Source: Sipunculus nudus (lineage: Eukaryota; Annelida; Sipuncula; Golfingiida; Sipunculidae). From it: a stretch of 64,000 nt of DNA. The position numbers and the translations under genes are program-made. Every line of letters starts with the position of its first letter. The first letter of the stretch is position 1. The stretch is taken from contig CM049322.1 in the NCBI GenBank assembly GCA_026874595.1, positions 39,238,840 through 39,302,839 on the forward strand, written 5' to 3'. Of this stretch, positions 37,481 through 49,659 are shown one piece after another. Under the pieces are notes generated by a model. That model saw nothing but the letters and a program-made list of their open reading frames with translations, did no database searches and was not told where the DNA came from.

Positions 37481-38150
37481 CTTTGCTGTCTAAGGGTATC
37501 CCGGATTCTTTGCAGAGCCATTGATAGTTTCAGTTAACATCCATGGATAAAATCATCCATAGCCCAAGCCCTGTTTACAAAAAAGGGGATGAATACAGAA
37601 AAAAACGGGTTTAGTTAATATTTCTGGTGTTCCAAAACAATATAACAGCTGGAATACAAACTAGCAATAATATATATTTCTGTTTCGATTTTATATGGAA
37701 TCATATCGCGATTTTGGGCTGATAGTTGCATCCAGCTGATAAATATCCAACAGAGGAGGAAGGAAACGCCTTCCTTGTTTGTCCATTTGCCTTAGAGAGC
37801 TAAGGGACCTGTGTCAGATTATGCTTATGAAGGCTCTGGACCTAAAACAGTTAAAAGCATATGAATATCAGGAAACATAACCTTTTCACATTACTGAGAG
37901 AGTGCCCTAAATCGTGAGACTGCTTTCCTGTCAACTCTCTCCAACCTTAATTAGTTGCTGCGTGTGCTGAATGGTAATTACAAATCAATTAGTCTGGATA
38001 ATTAAACAGTTTAATTCGAAGCGCGTTCCGCAGTAATATCAATATTTCAAGCCTACTTAATTCAGGATTTTGGCTTACATTATTAAAATGTTTTGAGCAT
38101 TTATCAAAAATGAAATTAAGTGAACATTTTAAAACTTTTATGGTTGAGGC
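37481..38150. promoter_or_regulatory. Candidate cis-regulatory block
   Basis: High-complexity noncoding stretch with clustered homeodomain-type cores (CCTTAATTAGTTGC, GGTAATTACAAATCAATTAG, GGATAATTAAACAG), CATCCAGCTG and AAGCATATGAATATC. No open frame of note. Inference only. Confidence 0.25.
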
Positions 38151-38548
38151 CCAAGCCCCCTAGATTATAGGCTCTATATTTATTGCAGTCACTATTCAAC
38201 CCTCCCACTGTAAAACTGTAATATCAAAATTGCATGAATCAGAATGATTCATCCAAAATAACATTAGGGTTCATGGTGTCTACTTTAAATTTAAACAATA
38301 TTTGTCTCTACACCCAATGTGCTTACATTGACCGGGGGAGGTCCTTATTTGACTGTAAACGTGACATTTCAGGTAGGAATTGTGGGTTGGAGGCTTCCCA
38401 TAACACTAATACATGTAGTTTTTCTTATGTTTAGTGAATAACTCTGTGGTAATTATATTTTGTTTATTATAGAAACACATTAAAATGTGGGAATGGTCGT
38501 GCTGATTATAACATTTCCCACAAGTTGAAATCGTTGATGGTAGGATTT

Positions 38549-38551
<3 letters not shown>
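38151..38551. other. Noncoding DNA
   Basis: Nothing recognised. Confidence 0.5.

Positions 38552-38593
<42 letters not shown>
38552..38593. repeat. (GA)n microsatellite
   Basis: About 42 bp GA. Confidence 0.97.
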
Positions 38594-38594
<1 letters not shown>

Positions 38595-39225
38595 CTTATA
38601 TTTGAAGAATTGTCATGGAGATACTGATATTCCGCTTATTATAAAAAATAATTCATATCAATGTATGTACTTCCAGTTGAATCAGCTACAATGGTGACTT
38701 TAGGGATTTCAGCGGAGGAAATATAAAACACGAAGCACTAGAAATAAATGGAGAGATCGTGAACACAATTAAGGACTGAAAAAGTATGATACTTTCATTA
38801 ACGATGGTTTTTAACACAGTAATAAAATTGGCTTGTTTGTTTAGGAATTGATTATTTCACCAACGGCCAAATTTATATTCCCCGTTACTGACCCGCGGAT
38901 AATGTGGGAAGCATGATTTTATGGTGGCGCGGTCGAGTCAACTCTCTCTACGGCATTCGACCAGAGGTTGTTTTTTTCCCCCTTAAAAAGAAGCTGTTCC
39001 AGTTAGGAATTGTGGTAAGGCCGGGACTACTTTTCTCAGATGTCCAACTCCGTAATAAAAAAAATGTCACAGTTAGAGGAATCACCGTTTGTTTCCACTG
39101 CACATGCGTATGCTTACAAAATATCACCCTTACGCCAGAGGTCTTTCTTCTCAAAACGAACCTCTACCAGATAGGCACTATGGGACGCTGTCAAACTTTA
39201 AAATAAAAGTTTACATTATTATTTT
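38594..39225. other. Noncoding DNA with a weak local repeat
   Basis: GACCAGAGGTTG to GTTAGGAATTGTGG at 38958-39015 resembles CGCCAGAGGTCTTT to AGATAGGCACTATGG at 39132-39183, suggesting an old duplication. No gene called. Confidence 0.4.
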
Positions 39226-39690
39226 TTATTTCGTGAAGTCCTTACCATAAAAACACCCATGTCTATGTAATGTGCCTTGAAGTAATTCATATCCAACATA
39301 TTTGAGCGGACTTTATTTCCGTCTTCATTACATTTATGCCTACGCGCTGATGTATTTAGAAACCCAAGTGCATTGTGGGATTTAAATTTCAATGCCCACA
39401 AACCCTAATAACAGAGTCGTTCTCTTGTGAGTCCGATTCTGTGGATTCCAACAAAATATTACTTATTCCATGAAGTCTTTACACAAAAACATCCATGTCA
39501 ATGTAAATAAAATCAATGAAAAGAAACAATTCCTATCCAACATCATATCTTTCATCAGACTACATAACCCTCCTCGCTATCTTTATACCTACGACGCTGG
39601 AGTATTTAGAAGCCCAGGTGCATGGCGAAAAAAGGAATTCTTTACCCATAATCCCTTATTAACAGAGGCATGTTCTTGGGAATATGCTAC
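39226..39690 (+). repeat. Diverged tandem duplication, period about 237 bp
   Basis: TGAAGTC-TTACCATAAAAAC, ACATCCATGTC-ATGTAA, CTATCCAACAT, TTTATACCTACG-CGCTG, GTATTTAGAA-CCCA-GTGCAT and AACAGAG occur in the same order from 39234 and from 39471. Confidence 0.8.
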
Positions 39691-40090
39691 TCTGCAGTAT
39701 GCGCACTCTGGACAACGCCATTACCGGAAGTAGTGTATTAGAGGCAGGGGTATTAAGATATTCCATTGATACACTGAGAACACATATGACGATTTAAGAA
39801 GCCTTAATCCAATTTTTTTTTTGTTTTTGCCTTATTCAGCTTCATGTTTTCCAATAAAATATGGTTCACATTCATTTCAATTCTATATGACTCTCTTCTA
39901 ATTGATAAACACTTACCTGTTGTATTTTCAGTGAGAAATCAATTTAGTTTAATATATGCTGTTCATGCATCAACACCAAAAAATCAGTAAAATAAGGAGA
40001 TTCTGAATTGAGATTCAAGCATATTTGTAATGATATTGTCATTAGCGATTCTCTAATTGATTGGTCAGTATTTTAGAAACATATGTAATG
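39691..40090. other. Noncoding DNA
   Basis: Nothing recognised. Confidence 0.5.
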
Positions 40091-40510
40091 ATTAGTGGTG
40101 CCTGATTAATCGATTTATCGGTATTTTGTTTTCAAATATCGATGTTTTGTCAAACATGCCTGGACCTGAGTTATTGTGGTAAAGATAAAGTTTCTGTTAC
40201 AAATTTAGATATCTAAATGGCTTAATATTAGTGAAAGGCTGAAAGTGAAAGTTCATACTGAGTCTCTGACATGCCACAGGTCGTTAAGTAGGAAATGTTC
40301 AAGATTGGCCATATGATCAAAGGTCCGTCCTAGGAAATTCTAATGTCTGCTCGATGACTTACTGTAACCTTATATACTCTAATAAAGATTACATATATTT
40401 CCTCTTAATTGATAAAATGAAAATATCGCAATACATACAGCAATTCCCTTGCAAATATCGCAATAAATTGCAGTATGAAATTTGGAAGCAATACCCAGCC
40501 CTATGGTGAT
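40091..40510. mobile_element. Candidate hAT-like MITE
   Basis: The left end reads TTAGTGGTGCCTGATTAATC with GATTTATCGGTATTTTG and CAAATATCGATG. The right end reads ATACATACAGCAATTCCC, CAAATATCGCAATAAATTGC and finally ATACCCAGCCCTATGG. Reversed, the right end (TAGGGCTGGGTATTGC) has the look of common invertebrate and fish hAT MITEs. Terminal inverted repeats are weak and no clear target duplication was seen. Confidence 0.45.
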
Positions 40511-41090
40511 GATATAAATATAATGGACACATAACCTATCACAAAGTCATAACATTTCACTCAAGAAAATTACCAAGACGATAGAAAACTTCATAAAATA
40601 GGAATAACTTTTCTGACGGTAGACATGCAGTTATCATTATTATTGCAGGCAGGCAATCACTCGTATGTTTAGGTCAGATAGCAGATTTAAAGAACCGTGC
40701 TACTTCAGTAAAGTCCGAATCCGCTGGGGACCATCTGCGAGACAGTCTGACAATATTCTTTTTATGACGAAGTCCTCATAAAGTGGTTTTTATAATAAGT
40801 TGACGCGAGGTATTGAGTGTGGCGGCGGGTCTGAGGGACCGTTATATTGAAACATGTCTGCTCATGAACCTCTGAGGTCTCGTTTTATTCCCTTCCCATG
40901 CTCTTAGCTATCGCTTGGGGACTGAAAAAACATAGGAAGTTCTTAAACCACCAGACCTCTCGCTGATTGTACTGAGCGGTCTTAGATATGCAATGTCTGC
41001 AAGTATAGTCAATGTGTCTGTCTGTGTATATAAGTGTTTACATTTGTGTTAGACACAGACGGTTATGGAGAGATTGAACCAGAATGAAAA
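40511..41090. other. Noncoding DNA
   Basis: Nothing recognised. Confidence 0.5.
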
Positions 41091-41700
41091 TTCGAAAAAA
41101 GAGCTGAAGGAATTATCAGCAAGAAAGAAAGAGAGAGCGGGAGAGAGAAAGAGTGATGGATGAAAAATGAAAAAAGGAAAAACACAGGCAATGATTGACC
41201 GATGGACAGAAAAGGCTGGACAGGAGGAAAGAGAAAAGGTAACAGAGAGAGAAAGACAAACTGCACGACAGTGAAAGACGAACAGACATACAGCAAAAGG
41301 CGATCAGAAAGATAAAAAAGACTAAAAAACAGACAGAAAAAGAAACAGACAGGGGGTAGGACGGACAAACGGGTAGAAAAAGAAGAACAGACAGGTATAT
41401 AAAGACGATCAGATAGAAAAAAATAAAATGAAAACGCTGGCAGACAGGTAGTGAAAGACAGAGAGACAGAGAAAGACTGAGGTAGTCTGAGAACGACGGA
41501 CAGACTGCAGGTAGAGAGAGAAGATAGACACATACAAACTGATAAACAGGTGGGGAAAGCCAATGAAAAAAGGATAGACAGAGAAAGGCGGACAGACAGA
41601 CAGATCGACAGAAAGACAAAGAAAGACTGACAGACACGTGGTAAAAGACGATCAGGCAGGTAGAGAAAGACGAACAGACAGACAGGGAGAGACGGTCAAA
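41091..41700. repeat. Polypurine, GACA/GAAA-rich degenerate minisatellite
   Basis: About 600 bp dominated by A and G on the plus strand, with recurring GACAGACAG, AGAGAAAGAC and GAACAGACAG in a loose ~30-bp rhythm. Minus-strand ORFs of 166 and 200 codons overlap in different frames, are Leu/Ser/Phe/Cys-rich and follow from strand composition rather than selection. Confidence 0.85.
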
Positions 41701-42670
41701 ACCGGAATTGCAGAACACTATACATTCCTCTTCTATTCATATGCTGAGTGTCATGTAGAGGTTGTAATCCCTGGATTTTTTTTCCATCTTTAGGTTTGTG
41801 TTTCTGTCAGTCAACGAAACACGTGCATAAAATACAGTAAATAGATGTAGAGATTAAAGAGACTTAAAAGGGATTTTAGACACACGGACAGACAAATCAA
41901 TATTAGGCGCTCGTCATTTTGATCAAGTTACTCCAATAGATTTACATGTCTTACACAAACTAATGTATAATCAATTTTGTACCAAATGTAATCGAAAATG
42001 TCAAACAAAATAAATGGAAAGCTTGTAGAACATTTTTTGTGCCATCGACTTTATTTGTGCCCATTCATGAAAATGAAGGAAATGATGGAAAAATACAACA
42101 ATTTAAAAAGTTTTTCCCAGTGAAACTGTAGATTGTGCTAGGTGTAACATTGCATCACTGGAAGCAATCCCAGCCCAAACATAGTGTATAACTTCAATCA
42201 AGGTCAAAATTAAACATCAGGTGCAAACGTGTCACCTGTGTCAATAAATCTGACTAAATGAAAATGTTTATATCAGCCGTACTGGAAATCTAGCGCAAAC
42301 GCAGACAGGAGCAAGAATAAAGAAAGAAAAGAGAAACAATATGATAAATGATTAGGCAAATGGTGAGGCTTACAAAGTCAACCCCAAGAAAAAAATTATG
42401 TCAATTATTGATTTAGATGTTAACTCATCATGTCTATAAGCCTCCCCCTCTCGTTTTTGCCGATCATTTCAATCATTTTTTATGATCGAAGTTAACAAAT
42501 TCTGTTGAAAAGGGATTCCTTGCAAAGTGTACAAAAACTGTATATGCTTATATTAACACACCTGGAAAAAAACTTTGCATTAGAAATAAACAACAAAACG
42601 AGATGTGTGTAGTCGCATGACTATTTGTATATCCCTTGGATCCTCCAATCAGGTTTTATGCTGAGGCCAT
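41701..42670. other. Noncoding DNA
   Basis: Nothing recognised. Confidence 0.5.
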
Positions 42671-43284
42671 TGATAACGTTAAAAAATGTGCATGCTTGTC
42701 ATTAAACTGATATTTTACTGTTAAATAATGGGGCGCGCTTCAATAACATGAATTCTCCTGTTATATAATTCTGTGAATTAGAAATATATTATGGTGATCC
42801 AAATTACCTCCAAAACATTTTACCTTCGATTTGCCGTCTTCGCTACTCAACTGCAACAAAATATGATTTTCACGGGCGTGTACTTGAATTTTTAAAGCCC
42901 GGACAGAAGTCAATCTACTTGTTGTTCTTACCAATAGATTCGCCGCAGTTCCCGATATAACAAACACTGCCACTCCAACGCTGACGGTAATACTGTGAAG
43001 GCAAATTTATACCCTTAAAACTAAAGTAAATAATAACACTGACTACAGGATGTAGTTACGCAAAAATAATGTAATCTATTGGTTTGATTAATTCGCTGCG
43101 ATGAGGGCAATAACAAGCCGAAAATATCTGGTTTTTGGACGACAAAGAAAACGTGGGTTTTTGCTGCGTCAACTGAAACTGGGTTTCTTTTCTTTTAATT
43201 ATGAACAGGAGACGCCTCGCGCCTTATTATTTGACAGTAAAATATCAGTTTGATGACAAGCATCCGCATTTATTTACGTTATCA
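42671..43284. repeat. ~90-bp inverted repeat with ~426-bp spacer
   Basis: The left arm (42671-42770) contains GCATGCTTGTCATTAAACTG, ATATTTTACTGTTAAATAAT and GGGCGCG, then CTCCTGTT. The right arm (43197-43284) is its reverse complement with a few mismatches and a small gap. The spacer contains a 70-codon minus ORF (42761-42973) of unknown significance. Confidence 0.85.
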
Positions 43285-44933
43285 CTGTCCCCAGCAGCTG
43301 CCTGGGTGTCATTTTGCCATTCTGTTTAATTGAATCCGGATGCCGGAAATGAAGATCTCGTCTGCTGTAGAAAATTGACCAATCACCGCATCACTCATTA
43401 TTCTGTCCGACGCTATCTTAGGCTGCCACAGCTAGAAGACGTCAGTTAACGTTACGTGAAACACACACCTATATCCTCTTAGTGAAAACCTGCACATAAC
43501 CCGTGCGCCACTCAATCAATGGACTTTCTCAAATTGTTAATAAAATGTCTGAAAGTCTGCTCAGAATTTCCACTTGTCATGCCGAACTTTCACTCAGGCC
43601 AGTGATAAATAATCTCGGTAAGGTTTTAAAATAGTCCACGTTTTGCGGATACTAGTTTTTTTTCAGCCACTTACTACTGAACTATAGTCTGTAAGTTTGC
43701 CGTTAAGACGTGATCGAGGATTTATTAAAACTGTTAAAGTTTGCCGCCATCTGGCGAGCTTGTATCAAACCATTCTCAATATTTAAAAATGGTTGTTCTG
43801 TATTTATTTCTAACTGGCTGATAAACCCGGTAACCGGGCTTTTATGGGCGTTTTGAGGTGTATTGAATGAGATGAAAAATATTGGCTCAATATTGCTTAA
43901 TTCAGTCACTGACAGCAGGGGGTATTCATATGCACAATACACCTTAATCCTGTGCTGAAGGTTGAATGTGTCACGTGCATCTGTTGTGATTAACCAGACA
44001 ACCGAACGCAGGCATTCCGGTCTTTGTCGAAGGCAGTTCGGTCGTTTTCGGTGGTAACCTCCACATAATTATAAAAAATGATATGTACATTGAAAATTAT
44101 TTATTCTCATTTCGGCGAGGTCACTGCGAGAACAATTACATTTAAAATGAGGTATAGCACAGTGTCATACGCAACGCGGTTTCAGATCACAATGAGGGCA
44201 AAAGTGTACCAACCTCCTTTTATAAGTATTAGATACAAATGTACAAATAATCGGACTAATCAGTTAACCATTTTAGTAATGTTCACGATATTTACTCTGG
44301 TATAAGAGTATAGGTTGACAAATACAATAACTATCAATTTTTTTCACGAAATAATTTCAGTATTTCTAAAAATCGTTTTATTTCACACATATTTACTTAA
44401 AAAACATTGTCTAGAATATGAAAAACTTGCTTAATTGCCATGGTCGGAAGTAGAAAATGTTATTTATGTGTCTTTAAAAAGTCTCTTAAAATACGCTTGA
44501 TCATTACTGGAGTGGGACAAATATTTGCGTTTGTGCTTTTGAAGCGCAAATTGTAGAGTTCTCAGGCAAAGAAGTCAGAGCAAATTTAAGCAGGAACACC
44601 TTATTAACAACACAAAACAACAATCAACGCAGCACCAATTTCGTCTAATCTCAATCAATGTTGAGTTTCCCATCCGCACTCTTTATATTCTAAGTGGACG
44701 TGGAACGAACGTTTGGGAAAACTCAACATAGTTCTAGCCGATGTCTACCCGCAGCAATATTTGTACAGCTGTCACCCGTGCGATGGTAAGATGCATTAAA
44801 CGCAAATAACCAGTTTATAAGTTCCCATTTGGATACAACAGGAATGCTACACTGATTAGCTCTTATGCCCTATAATAACATATCCAGACAATATCAAAGA
44901 CAAATTTTACCAAGAACTAAATTCTTATCGCAT
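43285..44933. other. Noncoding DNA
   Basis: 43285-43520 is of high complexity. At 44657-44730 there is an imperfect inverted repeat ATGTTGAGTTTCCCA/TGGGAAAACTCAACAT around TTTATATTC. No gene recognised. Confidence 0.45.
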
Positions 44934-45290
44934 CCGTAGCCAAGGGTAGGTAACAAAGTGGTATTCTCGGCGACTTCAGCGACAGAGTTGGAACAGACGA
45001 CCAGGCCTGGGAGGGACTAACCCCCTTTCCTTCAAAGACGATGATATAGCTCGCCTGCCCTAAGTAGAAACAAACGATGCTCTCGACAACAACCCCTCCG
45101 TCAAAGAAGTTGAGAAAGCCATCAAACAGCTTAACTGTGGTAAAAGCCCCAGGCTCTGATGCCATTCATGCTGAAATATACAAGGCCGGCGGACCCACAT
45201 TGACACAGAAACTCCACGAGTTGTTCCTGTCCTTTACAGAGAAAAGTACAGTGCATCAAAAATTCAAAGACGATAGATAACCCGTTATCG
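44934..45290 (+). pseudogene. LINE retrotransposon relic (endonuclease end to RT start)
   Basis: Plus-strand translation shows LGDFSDRVGTDDQAWEG, the C-terminal end of an AP-type endonuclease. After internal loss this is followed by RLP-VETNDAL and PSVKEVEKAIKQLNCG, then in another frame KAPGSDAIHAEIYKAGG, the start of the reverse-transcriptase domain. One extra A in the run after CTGTGGT shifts the frame, and a stop follows the FKDDR remnant. Non-LTR retrotransposon; clade not determined. Confidence 0.85.
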
Positions 45291-45924
45291 TACCGTTTAT
45301 GGCGGGGGGTGATTGCATATATCTTGTTCAGTTTGATCCCGTATTGTAAATTGCACTTTATGATTTCAATGGCGGTCAATATAGGTGATGAAGAAAATAG
45401 TCGCTCTCAAATGTGTATCATTACTGATGATAATACGCAGGCTCCTTAATATAAATTGCTTTACCGGACAGCGTCTAATATGCTAATTTCGTCTCCACGG
45501 ACGGCAGTTAGTAGGTCTCACGCACGCACGTCATGGTATGCTACAGTCACGACATCTGACGGTAATTGACATTGTCAAATACTAGAATTCCATTAGACTG
45601 GCCCAGTCCATGAAACAGTAATGACTTAATTGTTGCTTCTGACAGAAAAATCAAACGTTCCCGCAGTGTATCGCACTAAGTTTCGGTACCGCCACCATGC
45701 GGCAATTCATATAACTAAGTTACCACTATCTGACCCTCTTATTTAGTGATAAGAGCTGGCACTGCGTTAAGTGTATCGGTACATGGAATCACGTTTTATT
45801 TTAAGCATTTTATTAGTAAACGCAAATACTAAAGCCCAGACAGGGCTAGTATTACATTCTTGTCGGATTACAGAACGTACGTGGATTCACTGGATGACAC
45901 CTCGACACATTACAGGGTAATCAA
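45291..45924. other. Noncoding DNA
   Basis: 45460-45790 is of high complexity and relatively rich in CpG. Possible regulatory DNA, nothing firm. Confidence 0.4.
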
Positions 45925-46055
45925 ACGTCGTTGCTGTTTAAATCGCGAGGTTTCAAATTCGTGATATCCTTCAGAGGGAATTCATCACGAAAATGAGACC
46001 GTGGCGAATAGGACGCAATAGCCTCATCTATACAGGTAAACGGTAATTTACGAAC
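45925..46055 (+). repeat. Hairpin repeat family B, copy 4 (diverged)
   Basis: CGTTGCTGTTTAAATCGCGA, GGTTTCAAATTCGTGATATC, then CATCACGAAAATGAGACCGT, the remains of the second stem arm. Confidence 0.6.
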
Positions 46056-46186
46056 CAGCCTCAATGATATTGTATATATGTTATCCAGGTGAACAAGAAA
46101 TTTTGACTCGTTCTCGTGAGTACTGGTCATGTTTTGCGTATATTAAATAACCAATGTGATAACTGATATACTCGGTGTAGGTTACT

Positions 46187-46470
46187 GCAGGGGCGTAGAT
46201 TACAGGCAAGGACACCCCCCCCCCCCCCCACCACACACACACACTTTTCAGAGAATAATATTTATATATTGCAAATGAAATGTATTTTGAAAAATAGATT
46301 TATATTGACATTGGTTCCATTTATGTTTACTATGAAATATTATATGTAAACCTTGTTTAGAATTATCTAATACTGGAAACATAATATCTTACGTTTTTCT
46401 TCAACCTAATACTTAATGGTCATATATTTTTAATGTGATTAAGAATGTATATTTGGAAATGTGTCATGGG
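46187..46470 (+). repeat. Dispersed repeat family A, copy 3, with left terminus
   Basis: Starts GCAGGGGCGTAGATTACAGG, then a C-run and CA repeats, then the shared body AATAATATTTATATATTG to TTTAGAATTATC, ACTGGAAACATAATATCTT and AATGTGATTAAGAATG. The CAGGGGCGTAG start mirrors the end of copy 2. Confidence 0.75.
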
Positions 46471-46915
46471 TAAGGCCCAAATATCGAACCATAAAAATTT
46501 GAAAGTAATCCGGTCATCATTTGAATGACATTTCACCGTCAATAGTTCATTCTATTCTGGTTATAGCATTACTTGTCACATTGGGTTTGGAGTAGAGTGC
46601 GCCCGGTGAACAAAGCGCGACAGAGCGTTGTCACCGACCACACCTAGATGGCGCCCTCGGCACACTCTGCGTCATTGCAACAGGGATTGGAGCCAACATG
46701 ATTCGAGTCTCAGGCCAATTGTCAAAACATGAGGAGTCATAATGGAAGGCCGAATCGCATTTCTGCATTTCCATGAAAGAAGAGACGGATAAGAACTGAG
46801 GTTATTAAGAAAACCAAAAATAATAATGTTTTGAACATATTTCTTTATTTAAAACTGCAGAATATAATATACAGATACAGAGACAGCACACTAATGTACA
46901 AGAAAAACACTGACT
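46471..46915. other. Noncoding DNA with one CTCF-like site
   Basis: 46560-46700 is GC-richer. CCTAGATGGCGCCCTC at 46643-46658 fits the bilaterian CTCF core AGRKGGCGC. Confidence 0.35.
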
Positions 46916-46927
46916 ATATATATATAA

Positions 46928-46985
<58 letters not shown>

Positions 46986-46995
46986 ATATATATAT
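46916..46995. repeat. (TA)n microsatellite
   Basis: About 75 bp of TA with TTTA interruptions. Confidence 0.97.
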
Positions 46996-47375
46996 TAATG
47001 AAAATAATGCTTATTGCAGAACAAGTGTTCTAAACTTCGGTTCTCCAGCAAGTTAAACATAAATTACCTAAGTATCTAATGTCTATTTACTTTTCAGTTT
47101 GCTATTCTTTATAGGACTTGCACACTAACAAGCACATCTGAATGTACAGCGGACTTTACTCTAGATTATTATACAAACGAAAATGAACACAAAGTTTAAA
47201 TCTTCACGCTCCAATATAAACCCAACGTTACAACAAAGACCAGCACAATTATCACTTTTTATGACAATGTAATAACTGAGTGTAAGTTTAATGATATTAA
47301 TCTTTTTATGGGCTTGTTTTCAAAAACGTCATTTCAGTACAAGTCCATTAACTAGTTCAATCACCATGACGACCA

Positions 47376-47477
47376 TGACGTCACAATGGTCGCTATAGTA
47401 ACTAAGCAACACTAAGCTAGGGCAGCAGTATATTTTAAAGCTAACGCTCAGTTGCTGTTGTAACCATTATGACGTCA
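47376..47477. promoter_or_regulatory. Pair of perfect CRE-type palindromes
   Basis: TGACGTCA occurs at 47376-47383 and again at 47470-47477. The first sits in the stem-like GACCATGACGTCACAATGGT. Match to the CREB/ATF consensus; function unknown. Confidence 0.4.
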
Positions 47478-49659
47478 TTTGACATCATCCCGGTCAAAGG
47501 TCATCCTACTGAGACAGACCTATGCCTAGAATCACAGAAGACATTTACAATATGAACAAAATCCACACCTCAAACTCTATAATAGGAAGCTGCGATTTAA
47601 ATTATAACACAAACAAAAATAATTAGTACCGTTTCTGAACCACCTCCATTAAATAACTATAAAATCAAAATATTAACAAGCACTATCACAAAGAAAATCA
47701 CATTCATTAGCTGCTTTGAAGTTACAGGTCATAAGCTACACGTTTATTAGAGACAGGCGAAGACCGACAGACAGACAGAGACAAGCAAACGTTCGTTCCA
47801 GCGTGAAAAATATTTCATACAATTATTATATTTTATCAAACTATATGTTATTTCTCTTCCTACGATCGTTTCTGTTATACGCGAAACACTCACGCGCATA
47901 TCAAGTTACAAAGGATGGCCATTTATATCAAATTTTCTCCCATATCATCATCATCACTGTACCGTCTTTACATACCACTAAATGTGTTTATTATGTGATA
48001 TGAATTAAATATGTGTTAATTGTACAGGAAGGCAATAAATGAGCCATATTTCAACCAGGTCTTAACATGTCTAATTCAACTTCCTTATTATCTGATAAAT
48101 AACATTTAAAAACATATTTCAATGTATACACCTACTGTTCGCTCACAAAGGTATTTTTTTGTATGTTTCGAGTGCTTCTGTCTTTGATAAATATGGACAA
48201 AACAAATCACGCAAATAGCATGATAAATGATTTACATATACATAAATAAATACATGATAAAGTATTCATGATATTAATTATGTGCAAAACACCACGTTAC
48301 TCACGAGAGCACATTAAAATAAAGAGTGAATATCAAACACCTGGAAAATATTTAATTTCCAATTCTCTAATTCTCTTATATTTAAACGGTAGTTTTCTTG
48401 AATAGAGAATATCGAAGTGCACAATGTTTAAAGTGTTACATTTAAATTAGGGCATACATTTTAAATTGTTAATATGAATAACAAATCAAAAACACACAGA
48501 CCATCACTGAAATATACATCACTGAGGCTCAACAAACATATCATAAAAACAATACTGAAAACCTATTTTCAATGTAAAGCAGAGCGTCGTTTCTCTGAAC
48601 ACCATTTATCCGAAAAAGAATGCCAAGAACTGAAAATTTGATCGTTTGTTCTTTTTAAATGTATATGAACATATTTTAAGGGGTTTTTTATGTCATATGT
48701 CGATCGCTTATTTAAAGCTAACCACCCTTTGTCAAAATCATGGCTTGGTCATTTATTTATGGTTCTGTAAGAAGAAAAAAATGTCCGTTTTAGCATTATA
48801 ATGATTTCTTGTGTGGTGTTTTTATATACATATATATTCCCATCTTTTTGTTCCTTTTTGTATAGTTACTGTGTATTTAAATGAGCAGATTTAATGTGTT
48901 CATAGGCAAATGCATGCATGTTTGTGCGCATATAATGGATCGTTTTATTACAGACAGGATACCTCCTGCTGAATTTGTACTACATTTGCAAAATTAAAAA
49001 TTAAGAGAATTATAGAATCAGTGGATTGGTTTAAATTTACTTATAGTACTTCTGTTCTTGTATTTTTTTTGTGTGTTTACTGGAGAAAAAAAAACTATAA
49101 AACTCCTGATGATTCAATCATCACTGCCTACTTGAAGCATTTACATTTACCTTTCATAACAGAGGGTTCTCTGGTTCAAAATCACATATTCAGAACTGCT
49201 TCTATGCTGAACTATAATCCCGTTATCTCATACATTGAAAAGCAAATGTCATATAAGAGGTAGTTATCTGAGCTTCTGTACTAGAGCACGCCCTCAAGTT
49301 ATTTGATTGAGCAAATACTATTAGTGTAATAATGAGTGAAAAATAACTTTCCACAACATGCAATTCATTCAAAACCTTCAATTGTTCTGTCATTTGCAAA
49401 ATCTAACTTTGTTACAAGTAGATTGAACCCCACATTCTGCAATAACCCTATAATTTTCAGATGCATATTTTAAACAATGTATTGTTACAAATCTAAGACT
49501 AAGAGCATCCCATGCCTATGTTACAATCATTTCATGCATGCATCCACTTCCAGTTTACATAATTCAGTTTTTATATATTAAACGGCAATGGGATACTGAA
49601 AATCAGGTATGTAAATGCATACACAGACACCAGTTCATCACCATGGAAATATGAATATA

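Noticed and set aside
41091-41700. CRISPR-like regular repeats
   Set aside because: Repeats are degenerate, purine-only and without constant spacers; the organism is a eukaryote.
41063-41718. Minus ORFs of 166 and 200 codons that look like membrane proteins
   Set aside because: Two frames open at once across a purine-rich minisatellite; low-complexity Leu/Ser/Phe/Cys content with no domain.
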